DNA of 64,000 bases, from NCBI RefSeq assembly GCF_001645105.1, contig NZ_LKEG01000038.1, positions 1-64,000 of the forward strand, written 5' to 3'. Position 1 is the stretch's first letter. Each line of letters starts with the position of its first letter. The notes beneath the pieces were generated by a model. It saw nothing but the letters and a program-made list of their open reading frames with translations, was not told where the DNA came from and made no database searches. This DNA comes from Pseudomonas marginalis. Its GTDB lineage: Bacteria; Pseudomonadota; Gammaproteobacteria; Pseudomonadales; Pseudomonadaceae. Positions 16,408 to 25,193 of the stretch are shown here, piece by piece. The position numbers and the translations under genes were made by a program.

Positions 16408-17466
16408 ATGGAAAACAGACAAGGCAAAGGGCTTTCCTTTGCCAGGCGTATCTACAGGCCAAGGATTATCGGCACAGCCATGTGCTGTATCAGCGTGATA
16501 GCGGCCCTGTACCCGCTCGCGATGCCGGGTTGGCTCTGGGCGCTGTTATTGGTCAACGCTTTCGTCTGGCCACACGTGGCGTATCAATGGGCAACCCGCT
16601 CCAAATACCCCTATGACGCCGAGCAACGCAACCTGCTGTATGACGCACTGTTCAGTGGGTTCTGGGCGGCGACGCTGCAATTTAGCCCGCTGACCACCGT
16701 GACCTTGCTGTCGATGGTCGCCATGAACAACGTCGCTGCCGGTGGTAAGCGCCTGCTGATACGCGGCGCACTGGCCCAAGTGCTCGGCGCCGCTATCGGC
16801 GCTGTGGTGTTCGGCCTGCACTTCAACCCGTCGGTGAGCCTGGTTGAGGTTTACGCCTGCCTGCCCATGCTCACGCTCTACCCCATGGCCATCGGCATGG
16901 TCTGCTATCAACTGGCGATCAAACTGTCGGAACACAAGCGAGCCCTCAGCGCCCTGAGCCGTATCGATAGCCTCACCGGCCTGCTCAATCACGGTTCATG
17001 GAAAGACCTGCTGCACCTCAAGTTCCACAAGTGCCAGCAACAGCAAAGCCATGCCACCATTGCCTTGATCGATATCGATCACTTCAAGCGAATCAATGAC
17101 ACCCACGGGCATATCGTCGGCGACACGGTACTGCGGCAATTGAGCCTGGAGTTGCGGCGTAACCTGCGGGAAAACGACCTGGCCGGGCGTTACGGAGGCG
17201 ATGAATTCTGTGTGATTCTTCCACAAATGTCGCTGGAACAAGCCGCCCAGGTCATGGAGCGCATGCGTGAAACCTTCAACAATTACCGCAACCCGCAGAT
17301 ACCGGAACTGCGCGTGAGCCTGAGCATCGGCCTGGCGGGGTTCCAGCCGTCCTTTACCAATGCCGCCATGTGGCTCAATGCGGCGGACCGGGCGCTGTAT
17401 GCCGCCAAAGACACCGGGCGCAACCGGGTCAGCGTAAGTGACGACAAGGTCGCCTATTCCGCCTGA
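16408..17466 (+). CDS. Diguanylate cyclase with MASE2 membrane sensor
   Basis: A 352-residue inner-membrane enzyme that makes cyclic di-GMP from GTP. Residues about 10-165 form a MASE2 domain: IYRPRIIG at the start, then hydrophobic helices with NAFVWPHVAYQWA and AMNNVAAGG, the same layout as in AdrA/DgcC. A GGDEF domain follows, with the active-site loop RYGGDEF near residue 260 and the metal-binding Asp in ALIDIDHFKRIND. No RxxD inhibitory site is clear. ATG 16408 has CAGGA 5 nt upstream. The gene is monocistronic or weakly linked to the chemoreceptor gene that follows; both relate to surface and biofilm behaviour. Confidence 0.92.
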   Translation: MENRQGKGLSFARRIYRPRIIGTAMCCISVIAALYPLAMPGWLWALLLVNAFVWPHVAYQWATRSKYPYDAEQRNLLYDALFSGFWAATLQFSPLTTVTLLSMVAMNNVAAGGKRLLIRGALAQVLGAAIGAVVFGLHFNPSVSLVEVYACLPMLTLYPMAIGMVCYQLAIKLSEHKRALSALSRIDSLTGLLNHGSWKDLLHLKFHKCQQQQSHATIALIDIDHFKRINDTHGHIVGDTVLRQLSLELRRNLRENDLAGRYGGDEFCVILPQMSLEQAAQVMERMRETFNNYRNPQIPELRVSLSIGLAGFQPSFTNAAMWLNAADRALYAAKDTGRNRVSVSDDKVAYSA

Positions 17467-17729
17467 CGTTGTCCGATAACTGCTCGTCTGAATAGTGCGC
17501 CCTGCACCCCAGGCAGCAGCATAATGCCACCATTGGTCGCCTGCCCAAAAAAGGTCCTGCCCCTGGGGCGAACTTCCCGTCAGGCTGATCACTCTGAACC
17601 CGTTGTTCCACCCCGTTCTGTCGGCACAAGGAAGCTGACAATGAGCAAGTCAACCGTATGGCGTATGCCTTACGGGGGCAGGCGCATACCCAAGGAAACT
17701 CCAGCAGTCGCTTGCCCGAGCACCCGACC

Positions 17730-19049
17730 ATGTTTTTTAACACCCATAAACAAACCATCAACACCCTGCAACACACCGTCGCCCAACAGGCCAGCCTGCT
17801 GGATGCCATCGAGCGCGCCATGGCGGTGATCGAATTCGACCTGCACGGCAACGTGCTGCGCGCCAATGCCAACTTCCTGCAGACCATGAACTACCGCGCC
17901 GAGCAGGTGGAGGGCCAGTCCCATCGCATGTTCTGCACCCCGGCGTTCGCTCGCAGCGCCGAGTACAACCAGTTGTGGTCGAACCTGCGCAATGGCCAGT
18001 TCCAGTCCGGCACCTTTGAACGAGTGGCCGGCAATGGCCAATCGGTGTGGCTGGAAGCCAACTATAACCCGGTGCGAAATGACGCCGGCCAGGTGATAAA
18101 AGTGGTGAAGTACGCGATGGACGTCACCCCACGCCTGCAGGCGGAAAGTGAAGCCAATGCCAAACTGGAGGCCATCGGGCGTGCCATGGCGGTGATCGAA
18201 TTCAACCTCGACGGCACCATCATCACGGCCAACGCAAACTTTCTGCAGCGCATGGGTTACACCTTGGCGCAGATCCAGGGCCAGCATCACCGCCTGTTCT
18301 GCACCGCGGAACTGGCCGGCAGTTCGGCCTACAGCGACTTCTGGCGACGCCTGAACCAGGGCGAATTGTTCAGCGGCCAGTTCGAGCGGGTCGATAAAAA
18401 CGGCCGGACCGTATGGCTTGAAGCCAACTACAACCCGGTGTACGACGCCAGTGGGCACCTGTGCAAAGTGGTGAAGTTCGCCTCGGATATCACCGCCACG
18501 GTGCAACAACATGCGGCCGACGCCGCCAGCGCCGCCCAGGCGTACCACATCTCCCTGAACACGCGGGACATCGCCGAAAAAGGTGCCGAGGTGATCCAGC
18601 AAACAGCCAGCGGCATGCGCGACATTGCCGCGGACATCGATGGCTCCTCGCAACTGATCGCCAAGCTGGGTGAGCGTTCGCAGCAAATCACCGCCATCGT
18701 CAACACCATTCGGGGCATCGCCGACCAGACCAACCTGCTGGCACTCAACGCCGCCATTGAAGCGGCGCGGGCAGGCGAACAAGGTCGCGGGTTTGCCGTG
18801 GTGGCTGATGAAGTCCGGCAACTGGCAGCACGTACCAGCGGCTCCACGACGGAAATTTCCAGCATGATCGCAATGATCCAGGACGAAACCCGCCAGGCCA
18901 TCCACAGCATGGACGGCACCCGCGACCGCGCCGCACAAGGTCTCGACCTGGCCGATCGCGCCGGTACGGTGATCCTGCAGATCCGCGCAGGCACGAGCGA
19001 GGCTGTGCAGGCGGTGAGTGCGTTTGCCAATGAACGTGGGGCCAACTGA
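17730..19049 (+). CDS. Soluble PAS-PAS chemoreceptor, BdlA-like
   Basis: A 439-residue cytoplasmic chemoreceptor without membrane helices. Two similar PAS domains (about residues 20-125 and 140-248) each carry the pattern VIEFDLHGN...ANANFL and end in a VVK(Y/F)A.D(V/I)T motif; a methyl-accepting signalling domain follows, with the highly conserved tip [20 protein letters not shown] near residue 335. The same architecture in P. aeruginosa BdlA controls biofilm dispersal through cyclic di-GMP. ATG 17730 is preferred over a longer frame from 17658. A second protein of exactly the same length and layout is encoded at 50894-52213. Confidence 0.88.
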   Translation: MFFNTHKQTINTLQHTVAQQASLLDAIERAMAVIEFDLHGNVLRANANFLQTMNYRAEQVEGQSHRMFCTPAFARSAEYNQLWSNLRNGQFQSGTFERVAGNGQSVWLEANYNPVRNDAGQVIKVVKYAMDVTPRLQAESEANAKLEAIGRAMAVIEFNLDGTIITANANFLQRMGYTLAQIQGQHHRLFCTAELAGSSAYSDFWRRLNQGELFSGQFERVDKNGRTVWLEANYNPVYDASGHLCKVVKFASDITATVQQHAADAASAAQAYHISLNTRDIAEKGAEVIQQTASGMRDIAADIDGSSQLIAKLGERSQQITAIVNTIRGIADQTNLLALNAAIEAARAGEQGRGFAVVADEVRQLAARTSGSTTEISSMIAMIQDETRQAIHSMDGTRDRAAQGLDLADRAGTVILQIRAGTSEAVQAVSAFANERGAN

Positions 19050-19125
19050 CCCGATCTTCATGCGGGCAGCTGGGGGCTCGGTCTATAGTGCACAACTGTC
19101 TATTTGTTGAGCACCCGAGCCCGCC

Positions 19126-19644
19126 ATGACCCCAGAAAAGCCCGAAGCCGCCCCCGTCGACCACCTGCGCTTCCACCGCCGCCACGCCCATTTGGCGCCG
19201 ACCTTTGGTAACGACACCTTCGCCCTCAAGGCCGAAGCCTTCGCACGCTTCTTCGGTACGCCCACGTTCCTCGGTGCGCAAACCGCCATTGTGGTGCTGT
19301 GGGTGGTACTGAACATCACCGGCATCACACATTTCGACATGTACCCGTTCATCCTGCTCAACCTGGCCTTCAGCCTGCAATCGGCCTATGCCGCGCCCTT
19401 GATCCTGCTGGCCCAGACGCGCCAGGCCGCTCGCGACAAAGCCCAGTCCGACGCCGACGCGCAGCACCGTGAAGCGCTGGCCGTTGCCAACACCGAACGC
19501 CAGGCCCAGGCCGCGCAGACCACCAAGCAGTTGCTGGAGCTGCTGGAACAGAACACCCGACTCACGGAAATGACCAAACAGCTGACAGAACATATCGAAA
19601 GCCTGACGTGCGAAATGCATGAGCACTTTGTGCGAAAAACCTAA
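19126..19644 (+). CDS. DUF1003 family membrane protein
   Basis: A 172-residue protein. Residues about 35-60 (EAFARFFGTPTFLGAQTAIVVLW type) and 68-95 form two membrane helices around the conserved YPFILLNLAFSLQSAYAAPLI segment that marks DUF1003. The C-terminal 60 residues are Gln- and Glu-rich and probably form a coiled coil in the cytoplasm. Function is unknown in the family. It is convergent with a LysR gene, their ends overlapping by 4 bp. Confidence 0.85.
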   Translation: MTPEKPEAAPVDHLRFHRRHAHLAPTFGNDTFALKAEAFARFFGTPTFLGAQTAIVVLWVVLNITGITHFDMYPFILLNLAFSLQSAYAAPLILLAQTRQAARDKAQSDADAQHREALAVANTERQAQAAQTTKQLLELLEQNTRLTEMTKQLTEHIESLTCEMHEHFVRKT

Positions 19645-20519
19645 GGCAAGCGCACATGCCCACTCAGCTCATCAAACAGTGTCACCACCGAGCGCAACGC
19701 CCGGCAGTCAGGGCGCGTAAGCAACCACAGCGCCGTATCGTGCCCCGCCAACGCGGGGCCCAGCGGTTGCAGGCCGTCGTCGACTAGAAAGTCGGGCAAC
19801 GCCGCCACGCCCAACCCCGCCCGTACCAGCTCGGTGACCGACTGCATGCTGTTGCAGCGATAACTCAAGCGCACGCCGGGCAGGTGCTCGCGGCGCCAGG
19901 CCACTGTGGGATGATCGGGCAGGAAATCATCCGGGGCGATCCAAGGCAGGTCCGCCCACTCCCGGCCCGCGTATTGGCTTGCCAACCCTGGGCTGGCGCA
20001 CACCCGATAGGCCACGCCGCCCAAACGGCGGCCAACCAGATGCTCCGGCGGCGCGCGGGTGAGGCGCAAGGCAATATCCGCATCGCGGCGGCTGAGGTTG
20101 GCGAAATCATTCGACGTGCTCAGCTCCAAGGTCAGCGCCGGGTACTGCGGCATGAACTGCGCCAGGGCCGGCAACAGCAAACCTTGCAGCACCGAGTCGG
20201 TACAGGTCAGGCGCACCGTGCCGCTGATCACCTCACCGCCCTGCTCCACACCGATGCGCGCCGCTTGCAGCGCTTGTTCGGCACATTCCGCCTGCTGCGC
20301 CAGGTGGCTCGCCAGGCTCGTGGGCAGGTAACCGGCGCGGCTTTTTTCAAACAGCGTCTGGCCCAACGCCGCCTCCAGGCGCCGCACTGCACGGAACACC
20401 GTGGACACATCCACGCGCAATAACGTCGCCGCCCGCGCCAGGGTACCGCCGCGCACCAGGGCGAGGATCAGCGACAGGTCAGGGTAGTCAATGGAATAGT
20501 GCGTGGCTGCATTGAGCAT
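19641..20519 (-). CDS. LysR-family regulator
   Basis: A 292-residue LysR-type protein. The helix-turn-helix is in residues about 12-65 (LSLILALVRGGTLARAATLL, then VSTVFRAVRRLE); note the less usual DVSTVFRAVR recognition helix. The substrate-binding domain follows in normal length. ATG 20519 is preferred to a start at 20582 that would lie inside the divergent promoter. It is divergent from the amidotransferase gene at 20600 and likely governs that gene and the monooxygenase next to it. Confidence 0.88.
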   Translation of the reverse strand: MLNAATHYSIDYPDLSLILALVRGGTLARAATLLRVDVSTVFRAVRRLEAALGQTLFEKSRAGYLPTSLASHLAQQAECAEQALQAARIGVEQGGEVISGTVRLTCTDSVLQGLLLPALAQFMPQYPALTLELSTSNDFANLSRRDADIALRLTRAPPEHLVGRRLGGVAYRVCASPGLASQYAGREWADLPWIAPDDFLPDHPTVAWRREHLPGVRLSYRCNSMQSVTELVRAGLGVAALPDFLVDDGLQPLGPALAGHDTALWLLTRPDCRALRSVVTLFDELSGHVRLP

Positions 20520-20526
20520 GTGGGCA

Positions 20527-20563
20527 AACGCCAATTTTGATTGCGTGAACGCCAATTTATAAT
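20527..20563 (+). promoter_or_regulatory. Promoter with an 11-bp direct repeat upstream of the amidotransferase gene
   Basis: AACGCCAATTT occurs at 20527-20537 and 20548-20558, 21 bp apart (two helix turns). TATAAT at 20558-20563 is a perfect -10 box, with TTGATT at 20537-20542 as a possible -35 at a short 15-bp spacing. The suboptimal spacing together with phased repeats suits control by an activator such as the divergent LysR protein. Confidence 0.55.
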
Positions 20564-20599
20564 GCCCCCCAGGACACCACAAGCCACGGGATGTACACC

Positions 20600-21301
20600 A
20601 TGAACGCCACGCCCTTGCACCTCGCCCTGATCGGCGATTACAACCCTGATGTTATCGCTCACCAGGCGATTCCCCTGGCGCTGCAACAGGCGGCCGACAC
20701 GCTGGGCCTGACCCTCCATAGCCAATGGCTCGACACGGATGCGATGCCAGAAACCCTCCACGACTTCGACGGTTTCTGGTGCGTCCCCGGCAGCCCCTAC
20801 CGCGACACCGATGGCGCACTGCGGGCGATCCGTTTTGCCCGCGAACAGCGGCGACCGTTCCTCGGCACCTGCGGCGGTTTTCAACATGCCGTACTGGAAT
20901 ACGCGCGCAATCTGCTCGGTTGGAAGGACGCCGAGCACGGCGAGCTCGCCCCACAGGCCAAGCGCGCGGTGATCGCGCCGTTGAGCTGTACCCTGGTGGA
21001 AGCCACCGACAACGTGCATCTGAAGCCCTACACTCGCATCGCCGACGCCTACGGCACCCTTGATCTGCTGGAAGGTTATCGCTGCCGCTACGGCGTGAAC
21101 CCTGAGTTCGTCGATGCCCTGCTCGAAGGCGATCTGATCCCCAGCGGCCATGATTCGGCAGGCGACCTGCGCGCGGTGGAACTGCTCGATCATCCGTTCT
21201 TCGTGGCCACGTTGTTCCAGCCCGAACGCAGCGCGCTGAAAGGCGTCACCCCGCCCTTGGCGATTGCCCTGCTCAACGCCTGCCAGGCGGTGTCGGCATG
21301 A
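20600..21301 (+). CDS. Class I glutamine-amidotransferase domain protein, CTP-synthase-C-terminal-like
   Basis: A 233-residue protein resembling the glutaminase half of CTP synthase. The nucleophile Cys91 sits in LGTCGGFQHA and is preceded by FWCVPGSPY; the His-x-Glu end of the triad is less clear (LFQPERSALKG). Alone, without a synthetase half, it may act on glutamine or a similar amide for an unknown acceptor. ATG 20600 has ACGGGA about 8 nt upstream; ATG 20591 would be too close to it. It overlaps the next gene by ATGA, so the two are translationally coupled. Confidence 0.78.
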   Translation: MNATPLHLALIGDYNPDVIAHQAIPLALQQAADTLGLTLHSQWLDTDAMPETLHDFDGFWCVPGSPYRDTDGALRAIRFAREQRRPFLGTCGGFQHAVLEYARNLLGWKDAEHGELAPQAKRAVIAPLSCTLVEATDNVHLKPYTRIADAYGTLDLLEGYRCRYGVNPEFVDALLEGDLIPSGHDSAGDLRAVELLDHPFFVATLFQPERSALKGVTPPLAIALLNACQAVSA

Positions 21302-21618
21302 TCGCCCATACGCCCAACCCGCCCTACTACGCGGTGATTTTCAGCTCACTGCGCACCGAGGGCGACCAAGGTTACGGCCAGGCGGCCGGCCGCATGCTCG
21401 AACTGGCGCGCGAACAACCGGGGTTTCTCGGCGTGGAATCGGCGCGGGAAGACGGCCTGGGGATCACCGTATCGTACTGGGAGAGTGAGGCGGCGATCCT
21501 GGCCTGGAAGCAGCAGGCCGAGCACCAGGCGGTGCGCGAACAGGGGCGCGCCACGTGGTATTCGGCCTTTCAGACCCGGGTATGCAAAGTCGAGCGGGCC
21601 TACGCCTTCCAGAATTGA
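21298..21618 (+). CDS. Antibiotic-biosynthesis-monooxygenase domain protein
   Basis: A 106-residue protein with the ABM dimeric alpha/beta-barrel pattern: YYAVIFSSLRTEG at the first strand, MLELAREQPGFLGVES, then ISVSYWES-like (ITVSYWESEAAILAWKQQAEH). Members include small heme-degrading or quinone-oxidising enzymes and proteins of unknown role. It is coupled by a 4-bp overlap to the amidotransferase gene, which suggests a shared process. Confidence 0.85.
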   Translation: MIAHTPNPPYYAVIFSSLRTEGDQGYGQAAGRMLELAREQPGFLGVESAREDGLGITVSYWESEAAILAWKQQAEHQAVREQGRATWYSAFQTRVCKVERAYAFQN

Positions 21619-21623
21619 AAGAC

Positions 21624-21640
21624 AGGCCCCTCGTGGGCCT
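21624..21640. terminator. Hairpin between convergent genes
   Basis: AGGCCC and GGGCCT around CTCGT form a 6-bp GC-rich stem just after the monooxygenase gene; it overlaps the stop codon of the convergent DUF2025 gene. No U-run follows, so it is a weak terminator at best. Confidence 0.35.
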
Positions 21641-21962
21641 AACTCACCAGGCTGCGCAATGCAGTGATCTGCGGGATTTCGACCCGGCGCATATACACCC
21701 GCAGTGGCTCGGTGATGTTGATGCGGTCATCGACGTTCTGGTCCAGCAGCAACTGGATGCGTTCGCGGGACAGGGTCATGGTCTGCTCCGGGGCCGGCAG
21801 CCAGACGAATTCGGCGGTGGGGATGATGCCGTCATCGGCCACGTCCATGCCGAAAGCGTCTTCGCTGAAACGTACGATGTACTGGCCCGTCTTGCGGTTG
21901 AGGCCAACAAACCCGTGGAGTTGGTCGGCGGCCTGGCAGATAAGCTCGGAGGTGATGCGCAT
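21639..21962 (-). CDS. DUF2025 family protein
   Basis: A 107-residue protein conserved in Pseudomonas. The opening MRITSELICQAADQLHGFVG and the stretch RKTGQYIVRFSEDAFGMDVAD mark DUF2025. No signal peptide or membrane segment is visible, and no function is known. ATG 21962 has GAGGT 6 nt upstream; a frame that extends to 22070 has no such site. Confidence 0.88.
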   Translation of the reverse strand: MRITSELICQAADQLHGFVGLNRKTGQYIVRFSEDAFGMDVADDGIIPTAEFVWLPAPEQTMTLSRERIQLLLDQNVDDRINITEPLRVYMRRVEIPQITALRSLVS

Positions 21963-22194
21963 GGTAAACCTCACTGAAAAGTCCCACAGGGACTGGAAAG
22001 ATGGTTTACACGCGTGGCGAAAGTACTGCCCTCTGACGGGGCAGCTTCGCGCAAGAGTACTGCAATGCATCCCCTAAAAACCCGAAAAACTTTGGCCGTG
22101 CGCACGTTAATGTCGGTTTGGTGATAGCGCCTTTCGCAATCAATTGTTAAAAAGGAGGCCTTCTCAAAGCTACCTCCACGAAAGGACTTCGCAT

Positions 22195-23322
22195 ATGCCT
22201 GTCACGTTTACCAAGAGCGCCCTGCTGCTCGCCCTGATGCTCGGCCTCGGCCAGGCACATGCGCAAGACCCGATCAGCCCGGCTGAATTGGCGACTAACG
22301 AAGGCATCCCCTACCCTGCCGTGATCGCCCACCGTGGCGCCTCCTATGACGCCCCCGAGTCCACCGCCGCCGCCTACAAGGTCGCCCGCGACCTGGGTGC
22401 CGATTACCTGGAAATGGACCTGCAGCGCAGCAAGGACGGCGTGCTGTTCGCCCTGCACGACAACAACCTGCAGCGCACCACCGACGTGGCCACCAAGTTC
22501 CCCGACCGCAAGGACGCCCCGGCCAACGAGTTCACCTGGAAAGAATTGCAAACCCTCGACGCCGGCAGCTGGTTCAACGCCGCCTACCCGGACCGTGCGC
22601 GCCCAGGTTTCGTCGGCCTGAAAATCCAGAGCCTGGACGACATCATCAAGATCGCCGAAGGCAACCCGCAGCACAAACCGGGCCTGTACATCGAGACCAA
22701 AGAACCCAAGCAATTCCCAGGCATCGAAGCCGACCTGAAGAACAAGCTGCTGGACAAAGGCTGGCTGAGTTCGGCCGGTTCCAAGCTGGGCAAGAGCAAC
22801 ACCGGCGTCGGCCAGGGCAAGGGCCGCGTGGTGCTGCAAACCTTTGAAGTGGCAAGCCTCAAAGCGCTGCAGAACGAAATGCCCAACACCCCGAAAATCC
22901 TGCTGTTATGGGTGGGTGAAGGCAGCATCGAGCCGAAAAACAAGCAGACGTTCGCGGAGTCCGGCGAAACCACCAAGGCCGCTTATTACGCCAAGCAAGA
23001 ACCGAAGGATGCTGCCGAGTTCGAAAAATGGATCGACGAAGCCAAGAGCCTCGGCGCCATCGGCACCGGCCCTTCGGCTGAGCTGACCGCCCATGGGGAC
23101 CAGAGCTACACCGACCTGGTGAAACCCGAAATGAACAAGTTGACCCACGACAAAGGCCTGCTGGTGCACGTGTACACCGTCGATGAGCCGGTGGACTTCG
23201 ACAAGGTGATGAAAGCCGGCGTCGACGGCATCTTCACCAACCGCGCCGCCGAACTGCTGAAGTTCTACAAGCGCTGGCCGTCGTCCAGCGTGCAGGATCT
23301 GTTGAACGACTATAAGTACTGA
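22195..23322 (+). CDS. glpQ: Periplasmic glycerophosphodiester phosphodiesterase
   Basis: A 375-residue enzyme of the GlpQ type that splits glycerophosphodiesters into glycerol 3-phosphate and an alcohol. Residues 1-24 are a signal peptide (SALLLALMLGLGQAHAQ). The catalytic pair is in VIAHRGASYDAPEST (HRG near residue 45) and in FALHDNNLQRTT; metal ligands Glu and Asp lie in LEMDLQRSKDG. ATG 22195 has AAGGA 8 nt upstream. It stands alone. Release of phosphate-containing nutrients fits the nearby phosphate carrier gene, but the two are not linked. Confidence 0.9.
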   Translation: MPVTFTKSALLLALMLGLGQAHAQDPISPAELATNEGIPYPAVIAHRGASYDAPESTAAAYKVARDLGADYLEMDLQRSKDGVLFALHDNNLQRTTDVATKFPDRKDAPANEFTWKELQTLDAGSWFNAAYPDRARPGFVGLKIQSLDDIIKIAEGNPQHKPGLYIETKEPKQFPGIEADLKNKLLDKGWLSSAGSKLGKSNTGVGQGKGRVVLQTFEVASLKALQNEMPNTPKILLLWVGEGSIEPKNKQTFAESGETTKAAYYAKQEPKDAAEFEKWIDEAKSLGAIGTGPSAELTAHGDQSYTDLVKPEMNKLTHDKGLLVHVYTVDEPVDFDKVMKAGVDGIFTNRAAELLKFYKRWPSSSVQDLLNDYKY

Positions 23323-23465
23323 GTCAACGGCCTGATCCTCGGGGCGCTGGGGCGCATAGAGGCCAGTCGCTAACCGTTTCATCCGAGTCTCGCTTTTACA
23401 GGAGGCTCAAGCCTGAAAGCCTGCGTGTTAATCGGATTGAACAAACGGCGTAACGGCTTGAACTA

Positions 23466-23482
23466 ATTAAGGATGAATTAAG
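23466..23482 (+). promoter_or_regulatory. PmrA-type box upstream of the PepSY gene
   Basis: ATTAAG-GATGA-ATTAAG fits the PmrA consensus HTTAAD-N5-HTTAAD in both halves and lies 53 bp before ATG 23536. Response regulators of this class answer cationic peptides or metal ions through a sensor kinase. Binding is inferred. Confidence 0.55.
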
Positions 23483-23535
23483 TTGCACTGGCTAACCTGA
23501 TCCCACTTAAACAGCTCACCGAAGAAGGACACACC

Positions 23536-23844
23536 ATGAAAACCCTGACTACGTTGTTCGCCGCTACCGCCCTGACCCTGACCGCCGGCCTGGCCCAGGC
23601 GGATGTTCGCCCGGACCACATCGAAGGCCTGCTCAAGTCCGGCGCAGTGATGCCTTTCGAGAAACTCAACGCGGCCGCTGTGGCCAAACACGCCGGTGCC
23701 ACCATCAACGACACCGAGCTGGACCACAACAAAAGCGGCGTACTGGTCTACGAAGTTGACCTGACCGACACCACCGGCAAGAAGTTTGAAGTGAAACTCG
23801 ACGCCAAGACCGGCGCCGTGCTGGAAGACAAACTCGATACTTGA
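23536..23844 (+). CDS. Small exported PepSY-domain protein
   Basis: A 102-residue protein with a signal peptide (MKTLTTLFAATALTLTAGLA, cleavage after AQA) and a single PepSY domain: an N-terminal helix and a hairpin ending in VYEVDLTDTTGKKFEVKLDAK-type strands with a closing DAKTGAVL. PepSY domains often inhibit peptidases or bind to sensor kinases in the periplasm. It stands alone, has a strong terminator and sits behind a PmrA-type box, so it may belong to an envelope-stress response. Confidence 0.9.
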   Translation: MKTLTTLFAATALTLTAGLAQADVRPDHIEGLLKSGAVMPFEKLNAAAVAKHAGATINDTELDHNKSGVLVYEVDLTDTTGKKFEVKLDAKTGAVLEDKLDT

Positions 23845-23860
23845 GTGACCGCCTCACATA

Positions 23861-23896
23861 AAAACCGCGCTACCTTTGGGTAGCGCGGTTTTTTTA
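23861..23896 (+). terminator. Rho-independent terminator of the PepSY gene
   Basis: ACCGCGCTACC (23864-23874) pairs fully with GGTAGCGCGGT (23879-23889) over a 4-nt loop, followed by seven T. Confidence 0.95.
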
Positions 23897-24020
23897 TGCC
23901 TGCGGGTAGGAAAACCCTCCCCCTAACGAATGAAATAACGCCTACAGCGCACAAGGTCGCTAAAATCCCACTCATTGGCCGGGGCATAACGCTCACCACC
24001 TTACGGATCGAGAGTGCTGC

Positions 24021-25193
24021 ATGGGGCAAAAAGCCGCCGACATCGCCACCATTGGCAGAATCAGTGCCGTCCCCGCGATGCTCAAAGTCATCAGCGATAT
24101 GACCGGCCTGCGCTTTGCCGCCGTCGCGCGGGTGACCGACGACACCTGGACCGCCTGCGCCGTGCTCGACCAACTGGACTTCGGCCTTGGGGTGGGCGGT
24201 GAGCTGGACCTGGCCACCACGATCTGCCACGAGATTCGCGGCTCCCACGTGTCCGTGGTGATCGACAAAGCCAGCGAAGATCCGGTCTACCACGACCACC
24301 ACACCCCGCGGCTCTACCAGTTTGAAAGCTATATTTCGGTGCCGGTGTTCCGCACCGACGGCAGATTCTTCGGCACCATCTGCGCCCTGGACCCCAACCC
24401 CGCCCATCTGCGCAGCAGCAGTATCCAGAGCACCATGGAGTCGTTCGCCCGGGTGCTGTCCTTGCAAATCGAAGCCGAAGAAGCCGCGCATTACACGCAA
24501 GCGCAATTGCAGGAAGAACGCGGCACCGCCGAATTGCGCGAGCAATTCATTGCAGTGCTCGGCCACGACCTGCGCAACCCGCTGTTCGCGATCAACTTCA
24601 GTGCGGAACGGCTGCTGCGCAAATTCCCCGACCCGGCCACCGACACCCTCGTACGCCATATCCTCACCAGCGGTCGCCGCGCCGCGCAGTTGGTCGAAGA
24701 CCTGCTGGACTTTGCCCGTGGCCGCCTGGGCAGCGGTATCCCGCTGAACATCGGCGATTGCCAGGGTTTGCAGGAGGCATTGCAGCATGTGGTCTCGGAA
24801 GTGCAGAGCGTGCACCCGCAACGGGTGATCCAGGCGGATATCGGCGACCTGCAGGGCGTGAGCGGCGACCGCGATCGCCTGGCGCAGTTGCTCTCCAACC
24901 TGGTGGCCAATGCCATCCATCATGGTCATCACGATGGACCGGTGGAGGTCACGGCAAAAATCGAGCAGGGTCGTTTCAACCTGAGCGTGAAAAACCCCGG
25001 ACAGATTGACGCCCAAGCCTTGCCCCGGCTGTTCGAGCCCTACTCGCGCCCCGCCAAGGACACCCCCCAGGCCGGTCTGGGACTGGGGTTGTACATCGTC
25101 AAGCAGATTGCCGACGCCCATGGCGGTGAATTGAGCGTCTCCACCACCGCTGAGCACGGCACCGTGTTCACGTTCAGCCTGCCAACGGCCTGA
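24021..25193 (+). CDS. GAF-domain sensor histidine kinase
   Basis: A 390-residue soluble kinase. Residues about 10-150 form a GAF sensor domain; the HisKA domain follows with the phosphorylated His in LGHDLRNPL (near residue 185), then HATPase motifs: LLSNLVANAIHHG (N box), and LGLGLYIVKQIADAHGG (G boxes). No membrane helix is visible. No response regulator gene is adjacent, so the partner is unknown. The gene ends exactly where the convergent chemoreceptor gene ends (25193/25194). Confidence 0.9.
   Translation: MGQKAADIATIGRISAVPAMLKVISDMTGLRFAAVARVTDDTWTACAVLDQLDFGLGVGGELDLATTICHEIRGSHVSVVIDKASEDPVYHDHHTPRLYQFESYISVPVFRTDGRFFGTICALDPNPAHLRSSSIQSTMESFARVLSLQIEAEEAAHYTQAQLQEERGTAELREQFIAVLGHDLRNPLFAINFSAERLLRKFPDPATDTLVRHILTSGRRAAQLVEDLLDFARGRLGSGIPLNIGDCQGLQEALQHVVSEVQSVHPQRVIQADIGDLQGVSGDRDRLAQLLSNLVANAIHHGHHDGPVEVTAKIEQGRFNLSVKNPGQIDAQALPRLFEPYSRPAKDTPQAGLGLGLYIVKQIADAHGGELSVSTTAEHGTVFTFSLPTA

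Noticed and set aside
17670..19061. A 463-codon frame on the minus strand opposite the first PAS-PAS receptor
   Set aside because: Shadow of the receptor gene; Gly/His/Val-rich with no domain pattern.
24021..25193. Idea that the GAF kinase and the following chemoreceptor form an operon
   Set aside because: They are convergent and only share their ends.
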